Made by a program: the position numbers and the translations under genes. This document shows positions 1-5,210 of a stretch of DNA of 11,133 nucleotides, in pieces. Under the pieces are notes generated by a model. That model made no database searches, was not told where the DNA came from, and saw only the letters and a program-made list of their open reading frames with translations. Each line of letters opens with the position of its first letter. The stretch's first letter is position 1. Origin of the DNA: an uncultured Clostridia bacterium (GTDB lineage Bacteria; Bacillota; Clostridia; Monoglobales; Monoglobaceae); NCBI GenBank assembly GCA_945878965.1, contig CAMCUJ010000023.1:1-11133 (forward strand). The letters are read 5' to 3'.

Positions 1-38
1 AAAAATTGTATGCAAGGAAAGTTATTCATTTTTTAATC

Positions 39-113
39 TTGCCTGCCTATCGGCGGCAAATGAAGCAGTGTTGGTCGGCTTTGCCGACAAGACACAACGA
101 GAAAGGAAAGTGG
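39..113 (+). repeat. Degenerate copy 0 of the dispersed palindromic repeat
   Basis: This stretch aligns by eye with the two clearer copies at 2711-2842 and 4459-4576. It has a first hairpin (TTGCC-T-GCC 39-47 with GGC-GGCAA 52-59), then a GAAG word, then the conserved hairpin GTCGGC 74-79 / GCCGAC 83-88 with loop TTT, then an AACGAGAAAGGAAAG tail. The first hairpin keeps its shape but not its sequence, so this is a diverged relative. It is GC-rich against an AT-rich surround. The remaining bases 1-204 show no gene I can support. Confidence 0.6.
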
Positions 114-204
114 CTAATTTGCGTAAAGCTTTAAATTCTGCAAGGTAATAGGGACTGCATAGCACTCTAAATAAATTTTTTTATGAAAAATTACGAAAAA
201 GTTA

Positions 205-233
205 TTGATTTAAGATATGAAATATGGTAAAAT
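205..233 (+). promoter_or_regulatory. Sigma-A-type promoter for pgi
   Basis: TTGATT (205-210) and TAAAAT (228-233) are separated by 17 bases, with a TGG extended -10 just before the -10 box. Predicted transcription start is near 240, giving a leader of about 95 nt before pgi. Confidence 0.6.
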
Positions 234-320
234 AGACATATGAAAAATCAATTTAAAATATACAGTATAATTGATTGGTTAAAAGTTACTGTTAAATCAG
301 TGATTTTAAAGTTATAAATA

Positions 321-325
321 AGGGG
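321..325 (+). promoter_or_regulatory. Ribosome binding site deciding the pgi start
   Basis: AGGGG lies 9 nt before ATG 335 but touches ATG 326, so it supports the downstream start and shortens the longest reading frame by three residues. Confidence 0.6.
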
Positions 326-334
326 ATGTTTGAA

Positions 335-1672
335 ATGGCTAAGAACTTAACATTTGATTATCAGAAGGCTCTTTCATTTTTCAGCAAAGAAGAACTTGAA
401 AATGTGAAAGCACAGGTTAAGGCAGCACATACCGCCCTGCACGAAAAAAACGGAGCGGGAAACGATTTTTTAGGATGGGTTGACCTGCCTGAAGATTATG
501 ATAAGGAAGAATTCGCAAGAATTAAAAAAGCGGCTGAAAAAATCAGAAATGATTCCGATGTTCTTATAGTAATAGGAATAGGAGGTTCATATCTTGGAGC
601 AAAGGCGGCAATAGATTTTCTTACAGGGCCGTTTTATAATTATACAGCAAAGACTCAGATTATATTTGCCGGAAACAATATCAGCCCTAATTATTTAAAT
701 GCTATTCTTGAGGCTATTGAGGGTAAGGAAGTATCGGTTAATGTAATTTCAAAGTCGGGAACTACGACTGAGCCGGCTATAGCATTCAGAATTTTCAAAA
801 AATATCTTGAGGATAAATACGGAAAAGACGGAGCAAAATCAAGAATTTTTGCAACAACCGATAAAGCAAAGGGTGCGCTTAAAAATCTTTCTGACAGTGA
901 GGGCTATGAAACCTTTGTTGTGCCTGATGATGTAGGCGGAAGATATTCGGTTCTTACGGCTGTTGGTCTGCTGCCGATTGCGGTATGCGGAGCGGATATT
1001 GACAAAATGATGGAGGGTGCAAAGGACGCAAGAGAACTTTACAGCGATGCAAATCTTGATAATAATGAGTGCTATCAATATGCGGCAATAAGAAATATTC
1101 TTCACAGAAAGGGCAAGAATATCGAGATGCTTGTAAACTATGAGCCGGAGCTTCAGTATTTCATTGAGTGGTGGAAGCAGCTTTACGGCGAGAGCGAAGG
1201 AAAAGATAAAAAGGGTATATTCCCGGCAGGCGCAAGCTTTTCAACCGACCTTCATTCAATGGGTCAGTATATTCAGGACGGACTAAGAAATCTGTTTGAA
1301 ACTGTTCTTTATGTTGAAAATTCAAAGACTGATGTTACAATAGGTGAGGATCCGCAGAACATCGACGGACTTAATTTCTTAAGCGGAAAGACTATGGATT
1401 TTGTAAACAAGAAAGCGTTTGAGGGAACACTTCTTGCACATACTGACGGCGGAGTTCCTAATCTTATACTAAAGCTTAAGGCTCTTGATGAATATACATT
1501 CGGTCAGCTTGTATACTTCTTTGAAAAGGCTTGCGGAATAAGCGGTTATATGCTTGGAGTTAATCCTTTCAATCAGCCGGGTGTTGAAAGCTATAAAAAG
1601 AATATGTTCGCACTTTTGGGAAAGCCGGGTTATGAGAATGAAAAGGAAGCTCTTGAAAAGAGATTAAAATAA
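335..1672 (+). CDS. pgi: Glucose-6-phosphate isomerase
   Basis: Interconverts glucose 6-phosphate and fructose 6-phosphate in the cytoplasm, the second step of glycolysis and a reversible gluconeogenic step. The protein is 445 aa, the usual length of the compact Firmicutes form. Visible motifs are the first SIS-domain loop [10 protein letters not shown] (residues 81-90), the sugar-phosphate loop [10 protein letters not shown] (from 139), a YGESEGK segment in the catalytic-glutamate region, a DLHSMGQ segment, and the C-terminal [11 protein letters not shown] signature whose K421 is the expected conserved active-site lysine. An in-frame ATG at 326 exists, but AGGGG (321-325) directly abuts it; the ATG at 335 has 9 nt spacing from that site and gives the family-typical MAKNL-like start, so 335 is preferred. 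It is monocistronic, with its own promoter and a hairpin after the stop. No truncation or missing key residue seen. Confidence 0.97.
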   Translation: MAKNLTFDYQKALSFFSKEELENVKAQVKAAHTALHEKNGAGNDFLGWVDLPEDYDKEEFARIKKAAEKIRNDSDVLIVIGIGGSYLGAKAAIDFLTGPFYNYTAKTQIIFAGNNISPNYLNAILEAIEGKEVSVNVISKSGTTTEPAIAFRIFKKYLEDKYGKDGAKSRIFATTDKAKGALKNLSDSEGYETFVVPDDVGGRYSVLTAVGLLPIAVCGADIDKMMEGAKDARELYSDANLDNNECYQYAAIRNILHRKGKNIEMLVNYEPELQYFIEWWKQLYGESEGKDKKGIFPAGASFSTDLHSMGQYIQDGLRNLFETVLYVENSKTDVTIGEDPQNIDGLNFLSGKTMDFVNKKAFEGTLLAHTDGGVPNLILKLKALDEYTFGQLVYFFEKACGISGYMLGVNPFNQPGVESYKKNMFALLGKPGYENEKEALEKRLK

Positions 1673-1694
1673 ATTCTTTAAATTCACTTTGTGA

Positions 1695-1732
1695 TTTTCG
1701 TAGGCGTGAATTTTATTCACGCTTTACGAAAA
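1695..1732 (+). terminator. Hairpin after pgi, probable terminator
   Basis: A two-part stem: TTTTCGTA (1695-1702) with TACGAAAA (1725-1732), then GCGTGAAT (1704-1711) with ATTCACGC (1715-1722), loop TTT, and a small G / TT internal loop between them. It begins 22 nt after the pgi stop. The downstream side lacks a long T tract, so it could end transcription weakly or protect the 3' end. Confidence 0.6.
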
Positions 1733-1799
1733 GTTTACGGAATTAAAATTTTTGTATATAACAGTTAAAAACGATTTAAATAAATTTTTAAAAAAACTA

Positions 1800-1828
1800 T
1801 TGTGAAAATTAAAGTTTTATGTTATTAT
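1800..1828 (+). promoter_or_regulatory. Promoter for the structured RNA and small P-loop gene
   Basis: TTGTGA (1800-1805) and TATTAT (1823-1828) are 17 bases apart, with a TGT extended -10 (1820-1822). Predicted start is near 1835, a few bases before the folded RNA. Confidence 0.55.
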
Positions 1829-1839
1829 ATAAATAATTA

Positions 1840-2030
1840 AATTTAAGTTCCGCAGATTACATAGTTATTTAGATGTAGCGGTAAGCTGACAGGGACAAAA
1901 ACGGCTTAAAAATCGCCGAATATATCAAGGTTTAAGGATCTTAGGATTCTTTAAAACAGTTGATAAAAGTCCCATATAACGCCTTATTGCCCACAGTAAG
2001 GTGTAGGGATTAAAAATTCTTTGTGGGAGA
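1840..2030 (+). ncRNA. Structured RNA of about 190 nt, possibly 6S RNA (ssrS)
   Basis: A non-coding stretch with unusually good pairing. A closing stem joins TTCCGCAGA (1848-1856) with TTTGTGGGA (2020-2028), 9 pairs including G-U. Past a large asymmetric internal loop, GCGGTAAG (1878-1885) pairs with CTTATTGC (1983-1990), then GGGAC (1892-1896) with GTCCC (1969-1973). The tip can form CGGC/GCCG (1902-1905/1915-1918), TATCAA/TTGATA (1923-1928/1960-1965) and TTTAA-GGATC/GATTC-T-TTAAA (1931-1940/1945-1955). A rod with closing stem, central bubble and apical stem, ~190 nt long behind its own strong promoter, is how 6S RNA, the regulator that binds RNA polymerase holoenzyme, is built. That identity is inference from size and shape. 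The alternative is a cis-acting leader for the P-loop gene, because no terminator separates them. GCCTTA/TAAGGT (1981-1986/1997-2002) is a competing local hairpin. Confidence 0.5.
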
Positions 2031-2049
2031 AAGGCTATGGGAAATTATT

Positions 2050-2463
2050 ATGATTAAAATTCATATTGGACTTAAGGGCAGCGGTAAAACAAAGAAGCTT
2101 ATAGATGCTGTAAATGATGCTATTAATGTCGAGAAAGGAAATGTTGTTTGCATTACAGAGGGAAACCGTCTTATGCACGATATCGACCGTAAGGCAAGAA
2201 TGATAAATACTGAGACATTTGAAATTGAAAGTCTTGATATGTTCGCAGGTATGCTTTGCGGAATAATGGCTCAGGACTATGATGTAACTCATATATTCAT
2301 AGACAGCATATTCAAGAGTGTTCCTAAGGCTTCTATAGAGGATATGGACGCATTCCTTGAAAAGGTTGAGAAGCTTGAAACAACTTGCAGCGTGTCTATT
2401 ACGATGATGGTAAGTGTTGAAGAGAGTGCTGCAACTGAGAAGATGAAGAAATACATCGGCTAA
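2050..2463 (+). CDS. Small P-loop ATP-binding protein of unknown function
   Basis: A 137-aa cytoplasmic protein with an N-terminal Walker A motif GLKGSGKT (residues 7-14) on a beta-strand start (MIKIHI), and a plausible Walker B strand HIFIDS ending in D85. No membrane segment, signal peptide or extra domain is visible. It is much shorter than usual P-loop ATPases. Such small proteins in Clostridia are sometimes labelled generic ATP-binding or PilT-like, but nothing here shows a motility role, so I give no function. The frame is open back to GTG 2023, but that codon lies inside the closing stem of the upstream RNA and has no ribosome site at good spacing. ATG 2050 places Walker A at the normal position. 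Its ribosome site is weak: AGAAAGG 15 nt away, or GGGA 7 nt away. It follows the structured RNA without a terminator and is followed by a hairpin. Confidence 0.85.
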   Translation: MIKIHIGLKGSGKTKKLIDAVNDAINVEKGNVVCITEGNRLMHDIDRKARMINTETFEIESLDMFAGMLCGIMAQDYDVTHIFIDSIFKSVPKASIEDMDAFLEKVEKLETTCSVSITMMVSVEESAATEKMKKYIG

Positions 2464-2499
2464 TTTAAATAATAGAATAGTATTATTATTTGTCAATTT

Positions 2500-2525
2500 A
2501 AAGGGGAGCTTTAACAGCTCCCTTT
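2500..2525 (+). terminator. Intrinsic terminator after the P-loop gene
   Basis: AAAGGGGAGCT (2500-2510) pairs with AGCTCCCTTT (2516-2525) around loop TTAAC, with one bulged G. The stem is strong but the trailing T tract is only TTT followed by mixed bases. It lies 36 nt after the stop. Bases 2526-2676 that follow hold no gene that I can see; a weak extra promoter (TTGAAC 2616-2621, TATATT 2640-2645, 18-nt spacer) is possible. Confidence 0.7.
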
Positions 2526-2676
2526 ATGACGTTAAAAAGTTAAAAATAAATTTTAGTTTCGCAAATATTTTGATATAGGACACAAAAGTTTCTGAATTTT
2601 AATGTATGTTTTGCATTGAACAGGCATAAAATAAAGGATTATATTTGTGAAAAGTTTAGAAAATAACTTAAAAATA

Positions 2677-2705
2677 TTGACAAAAAGCTTATGCTATAGT
2701 ATATT
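2677..2705 (+). promoter_or_regulatory. Sigma-A-type promoter for thrC
   Basis: A consensus TTGACA (2677-2682) is 17 bases from TATATT (2700-2705). Predicted start is near 2712, so the thrC leader is about 255 nt and includes repeat copy 1 from its first bases. Confidence 0.75.
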
Positions 2706-2710
2706 AATTT

Positions 2711-2842
2711 ATAACGGTAGCGACAGCGGTGACGGCGGTCACGTTTACACGGCAACGATGTTGCCGTAAAGAAGTATTCCCGGTCGGCTGTGCCGACAGA
2801 GCGTAACGGTTAAGGAAAGCGAAGCAAAGCGGGGTCAAGGGA
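2711..2842 (+). repeat. Palindromic intergenic repeat, copy 1 (thrC leader)
   Basis: GC-rich block with three hairpins in order: A, GTGAC (2729-2733) / GTCAC (2738-2742), loop GGCG; B, ACGGCAA (2749-2755) / TTGCCGT (2761-2767), loop CGATG; C, GTCGGC (2783-2788) / GCCGAC (2792-2797), loop TGT. A tail with GTAACGG, AAGCGAAGC and GGGTCAAGGGA follows. The same order and near-identical sequence recur directly after thrC. It carries no ORF that looks real; the minus-strand frame across it is an artefact of the repeat. No terminal inverted repeats or target-site duplications were identified. Confidence 0.85.
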
Positions 2843-2865
2843 AGGAACGGCGACAACGAAAGCAA

Positions 2866-2917
2866 GTATATCTGAAAGCTTAACATATTTGAGGGTGAGC
2901 GAAGCTTTCAGATATAC
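2866..2917 (+). repeat. Perfect 16-bp inverted repeat in the thrC leader
   Basis: GTATATCTGAAAGCTT (2866-2881) and AAGCTTTCAGATATAC (2902-2917) are exact reverse complements around a 20-nt loop. The end lies 49 nt before the thrC ATG. No T tract follows, so it is not a standard terminator, and there is no T-box specifier or TGGGTGG-type motif nearby. It could stabilise the mRNA, bind a dimeric regulator, or be the edge of an inserted element. Confidence 0.8.
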
Positions 2918-2966
2918 CTGACTGAGAGAAAAAAACAGGTTAAAAAACGAAAGGAAGAAAGAAATT

Positions 2967-4460
2967 ATGTATTATTTAAGTACAAGAAATAAGAATTTAA
3001 AATTAAAGTCAGCAGAGGCTATAAAGAACGGTTTATCTGCAGAGGGCGGTTTATATGTTCCAAGCAGCATACCAAGTCTTAGCCTTGCAACACTAAAGAA
3101 GCTTGCAAACGCTTCATATATAGAAAGAGCAGAGTACGTACTTGGAAAATTTCTTACAGACTTTACTAAGGACGAAATTTCAAAATGCTGCAAGGCAGCG
3201 TACGGTAACGGAAAATTCAGCAGCGAAAAGGTAGCTCCTCTTGTAAAGCTTAAAGACAGCGAATACATACTTGAGCTTTGGCACGGACCTACTTGTGCGT
3301 TTAAGGATATGGCACTTCAGATACTTCCGCATTTCCTTACAACAGCTATAAAAAAGACAGGCGAGAAAAAGACAATAGTTATATTGGTTGCAACTTCGGG
3401 AGATACAGGAAAAGCGGCACTTGAGGGATTTAAGGATGTTGACGGAACTGACATTATAGTATTTTACCCAAGCAACGGAGTAAGCGATATTCAGCAGCTT
3501 CAGATGATAACTCAGGAGGGCAAGAACGTATTTGTTTCTGCTATAAACGGAAACTTCGATGATGCACAGACAGGCGTTAAGGCTATATTTACAGATGATA
3601 AGGCAAAGAAAGAGCTTGCCGGAAAGAATTTTATACTTTCATCTGCAAATTCAATTAACTGGGGCAGACTTGTTCCTCAGATAGTTTATTATGTATCGGC
3701 TTATATTGATTTGGTTAAAGACGGCGAAATCAAGATGGGCGATGAAATTAACGTATGCGTTCCTACAGGAAACTTTGGTAATATTCTTGCAGCTTACTAT
3801 GCAAAGAAGATGGGTCTTCCTATAAAGAAATTCATCTGTGCCTCAAACAGCAATAATGTTCTTACCGAGTTCATACAGACAGGTGTTTATGACAAAAACA
3901 GAGAATTCCATACAACAATTTCTCCGTCAATGGATATACTTATTTCAAGCAATCTTGAGAGATTATTGTTTGACCTAAGCGGAAATGATGATAAGAAGAT
4001 TGCAAGACTTATGAACGACCTTTCAAAGAAGGGCAAGTATACTCTTGATGCTGCAATGAAGAAGAAGGTTTCTGAATTATTCTGGGCAGGCTGCTGTGAT
4101 GATTATTTCACAAAGAAAACTATATGGAAGACAAATACAGATTGCGGTTATACACCTGACACACATACAGCTGTAGCTATAGATGTATACGAGCAGTACA
4201 AAACTGCGACAGAAGATACAACAAAGACAATAATTGCGTCAACTGCAAGTCCGTTCAAGTTCAATGACAGCGTTTTAAGCGCTCTTGGTGAGAATGTTGA
4301 CGGAAAGAATGATTTTGAATTGCTTAATATGCTTTCAGCTAAGGCACATATGGAAATTCCGAAGTCACTTAGTGAGCTAAACGGCAAGGAGCAGAGATTT
4401 ACAACTGTTTGCGATAAGGAAAATATGCTTGACGAGGTTAAGAATTTCCTTGGTGCCTAA
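2967..4460 (+). CDS. thrC: Threonine synthase
   Basis: PLP enzyme (fold type II) converting O-phosphohomoserine and water to threonine and phosphate, the last step of threonine synthesis in the cytoplasm. At 497 aa it matches the longer bacterial threonine synthases. Visible features are the N-terminal threonine-synthase segment with GLSAEGGLYVP (residues 22-32), the PLP-binding lysine in HGPTCAFKD (K113), and the phosphate/PLP loop ATSGDTGKAALEGF (from about 142). PTGNFGNILAAYYAKKMG in the middle is another family block. ATG 2967 follows AAGGA (2951-2955) with a somewhat long 11-nt gap. No other threonine-pathway gene (hom, thrB) is adjacent, so it is a lone gene with its own promoter. It is bracketed by two same-orientation repeat copies, and its stop codon joins the downstream copy directly. 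Codon use resembles the neighbours, so transfer is not indicated. Confidence 0.96.
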   Translation: MYYLSTRNKNLKLKSAEAIKNGLSAEGGLYVPSSIPSLSLATLKKLANASYIERAEYVLGKFLTDFTKDEISKCCKAAYGNGKFSSEKVAPLVKLKDSEYILELWHGPTCAFKDMALQILPHFLTTAIKKTGEKKTIVILVATSGDTGKAALEGFKDVDGTDIIVFYPSNGVSDIQQLQMITQEGKNVFVSAINGNFDDAQTGVKAIFTDDKAKKELAGKNFILSSANSINWGRLVPQIVYYVSAYIDLVKDGEIKMGDEINVCVPTGNFGNILAAYYAKKMGLPIKKFICASNSNNVLTEFIQTGVYDKNREFHTTISPSMDILISSNLERLLFDLSGNDDKKIARLMNDLSKKGKYTLDAAMKKKVSELFWAGCCDDYFTKKTIWKTNTDCGYTPDTHTAVAIDVYEQYKTATEDTTKTIIASTASPFKFNDSVLSALGENVDGKNDFELLNMLSAKAHMEIPKSLSELNGKEQRFTTVCDKENMLDEVKNFLGA

Positions 4461-4576
4461 CGGCGACGGCGGTCGCTGTTGCACGGCAACGATGTTGCCG
4501 TAAAGAAGCATTCTCGGTCGGCTGACGCCGACGGGCGTAACGGCAGAGGAGAGCGAAGCGGAGTAGGGTCAAGGGA
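4459..4576 (+). repeat. Palindromic intergenic repeat, copy 2 (abuts the thrC stop)
   Basis: Same three hairpins as copy 1: A, GCGAC (4463-4467) / GTCGC (4472-4476), loop GGCG; B, ACGGCAA (4483-4489) / TTGCCGT (4495-4501), loop CGATG; C, GTCGGC (4517-4522) / GCCGAC (4527-4532), loop TGAC. The tail again has CGTAACGG, AGCGAAGCGG and GGGTCAAGGGA. Compared with copy 1, hairpin A differs by a T-A to C-G swap that keeps pairing. The block begins inside or directly after the TAA stop of thrC. Confidence 0.85.
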
Positions 4577-4649
4577 CAGAGTCCCTTGCGGAGTTTGAGG
4601 CAGAGCCTCAAGGTTTTTGTCTGCGGAGCAGACCTGTTACGAAGTAACA
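4571..4649 (+). repeat. Chain of four mini-hairpins extending repeat copy 2
   Basis: Four short perfect hairpins follow in a row, each with a 3-nt purine loop: AAGGGAC-AGA-GTCCCTT (4571-4587), TTGAGGC-AGA-GCCTCAA (4595-4611), GTCTGC-GGA-GCAGAC (4619-4633) and TGTTAC-GAA-GTAACA (4635-4649). The second is followed by GGTTTTTG and the fourth by ATTTTTCTTTT, so these can act as intrinsic terminators. Copy 1 lacks this extension. Confidence 0.8.
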
Positions 4650-4660
4650 ATTTTTCTTTT
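4635..4660 (+). terminator. Probable intrinsic terminator of thrC
   Basis: The hairpin TGTTAC-GAA-GTAACA (4635-4649) is followed by ATTTTTCTTTT, the only one in the chain with a long T tract. It would end thrC transcripts about 190 nt past the stop. Confidence 0.6.
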
Positions 4661-4698
4661 GGTTCTTTTCTTTGCGCCTTAGCACAAAAAGAAAATAA

Positions 4699-4725
4699 CA
4701 GAAACATCAGAAACATCAGAAACAT
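4699..4725 (+). repeat. Three exact tandem copies of CAGAAACAT
   Basis: CAGAAACAT occurs three times without a gap (4699-4707, 4708-4716, 4717-4725). It lies in a non-coding stretch after an A/T-rich imperfect inverted repeat (TTTTCTTTGCGC ... GCACAAAAAGAAAA, about 4667-4694). It is a short tandem repeat that may vary by slippage. Confidence 0.85.
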
Positions 4726-4738
4726 TAGTATAAAAAAG

Positions 4739-4786
4739 AGTCGGAAATTAATTCATAACGATAATCGGTTATGAATTAATCCGACT
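4739..4786. terminator. Large bidirectional terminator between thrC and the DUF1540 gene
   Basis: AGTCGG-AA-ATTAATTCATAAC (4739-4759) pairs with GTTATGAATTAAT-CCGACT (4768-4786): 19 pairs with a 2-nt bulge and an 8-nt loop. On the minus strand the stem is followed by CTTTTTTATAC, a good T tract, so it fits best as the terminator of the minus-strand DUF1540 gene. On the plus strand it is followed by TTGATTTGGGTTTT and could back up thrC termination. Confidence 0.8.
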
Positions 4787-4830
4787 TTGATTTGGGTTTT
4801 AACCCGAATTAAAAGAAAGCTTTCAGATTA

Positions 4831-4995
4831 TTATTTGCATTCAGGCTTGAATGTTGAGCAGCAAGTCTGTTCTGAAGTATGAGGATTGCTGCCGTTTACA
4901 AGAATAGTTTTTGCGCTGCATTTGTCATCACAGCAGTGATAGTGGCATTCCTGAACTGTACATTTTACGCCTGATAGTGTTGAATTTTCTAACAT
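4831..4995 (-). CDS. DUF1540 small cysteine-rich protein
   Basis: A 54-aa protein with eight cysteines. The pattern is C12-T-V-x-x-C17-x-Y-x-C21-C22, then C26-S-A-K-T-I-L-V, then T44-C45-C46-x-T-F49 and C53. The CxVxxC...CxAxxI...TxCxTF arrangement is the DUF1540 signature, a family common in Clostridia whose function is not established; metal or disulfide binding is a reasonable inference from the cysteines. There is no signal peptide or membrane helix. The start is supported by AGAAAGGAG (minus strand, 5005-5013) at 9 nt from the ATG. It is transcribed toward thrC, ends in a strong hairpin terminator with a T tract, and is divergent from the metallophosphoesterase. It is short and easily missed, but ribosome site, signature and terminator all agree. 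Confidence 0.9.
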   Translation of the reverse strand: MLENSTLSGVKCTVQECHYHCCDDKCSAKTILVNGSNPHTSEQTCCSTFKPECK

Positions 4996-5066
4996 TTTAT
5001 TTTGCTCCTTTCTGCAATTTAAGAGTTAAATATCTTGCGTTAAATTCTATGAATGGTAAGAACCAA

Positions 5067-5094
5067 ACAATATTTACTAATCGTTTAAATTCAA
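5067..5094 (-). promoter_or_regulatory. Possible promoter for the DUF1540 gene
   Basis: On the minus strand TTGAAT (5094-5089) and TATTGT (5072-5067) are 16 bases apart. The -35 box lies inside the palindrome at 5087-5103. AT-rich surroundings make chance matches likely. Confidence 0.3.
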
Positions 5095-5103
5095 TTTGAA
5101 TTT
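5087..5103. promoter_or_regulatory. 17-bp palindrome in the divergent intergenic region, possible operator
   Basis: AAATTCAA-T-TTGAATTT is a perfect palindrome with a one-base centre. It sits between divergent genes and overlaps the possible -35 box of the DUF1540 promoter, a typical place for a dimeric regulator. The low-complexity AT setting weakens the case. Confidence 0.35.
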
Positions 5104-5154
5104 CCGATTACAGATTTAGTATGACCATTTTGAAATTTATTATTACACAACAAT

Positions 5155-5183
5155 TTGAAATTTTATTTTAAAAAATTTTAAAT
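5155..5183 (+). promoter_or_regulatory. Possible promoter for the metallophosphoesterase gene
   Basis: TTGAAA (5155-5160) and TTAAAT (5178-5183) are 17 bases apart and would give a leader of about 20 nt. A second TTGAAA lies at 5130-5135 without a convincing -10. Confidence 0.35.
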
Positions 5184-5210
5184 TGATTAATATATTGAGG
5201 ATTGATACAA

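Noticed and set aside
839..1105. Minus-strand frames inside pgi, thrC, tig and the flavoprotein gene
   Set aside because: They are shadows of strongly supported genes, with no ribosome sites or domains.
2023..2049. GTG 2023 as start of the P-loop protein
   Set aside because: The codon is inside the closing stem of the structured RNA, lacks a well-spaced ribosome site, and ATG 2050 places Walker A normally.
2704..2886. Minus-strand frame across repeat copy 1 with an LRQHRCR peptide also seen in the frame at 4438-4725
   Set aside because: The shared peptide comes only from the repeated DNA hairpins read backwards; there is no ribosome site and the frames end differently. It is evidence for the repeat, not for a protein.
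2712..2966. T-box or threonine attenuator in the thrC leader
   Set aside because: No T-box core (TGGGTGG-ACCGCG type), no Thr/Ile codon-rich leader peptide, and no terminator with a T tract before the ATG.
2711..4576. Composite transposon around thrC
   Set aside because: The flanking copies encode no transposase and no target-site duplication was visible; direct repeats alone do not make a transposon.
4699..4725. CRISPR-like array
   Set aside because: Units of 9 bp are directly adjacent without spacers; too short for CRISPR.
4586..4774. Plus-strand frame across the mini-hairpin chain
   Set aside because: It runs through terminator hairpins and a tandem repeat, without a ribosome site or recognisable domain.
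4911..5099. Plus-strand frame overlapping the DUF1540 gene
   Set aside because: It is antisense to a gene with a clear family signature and has no ribosome site.
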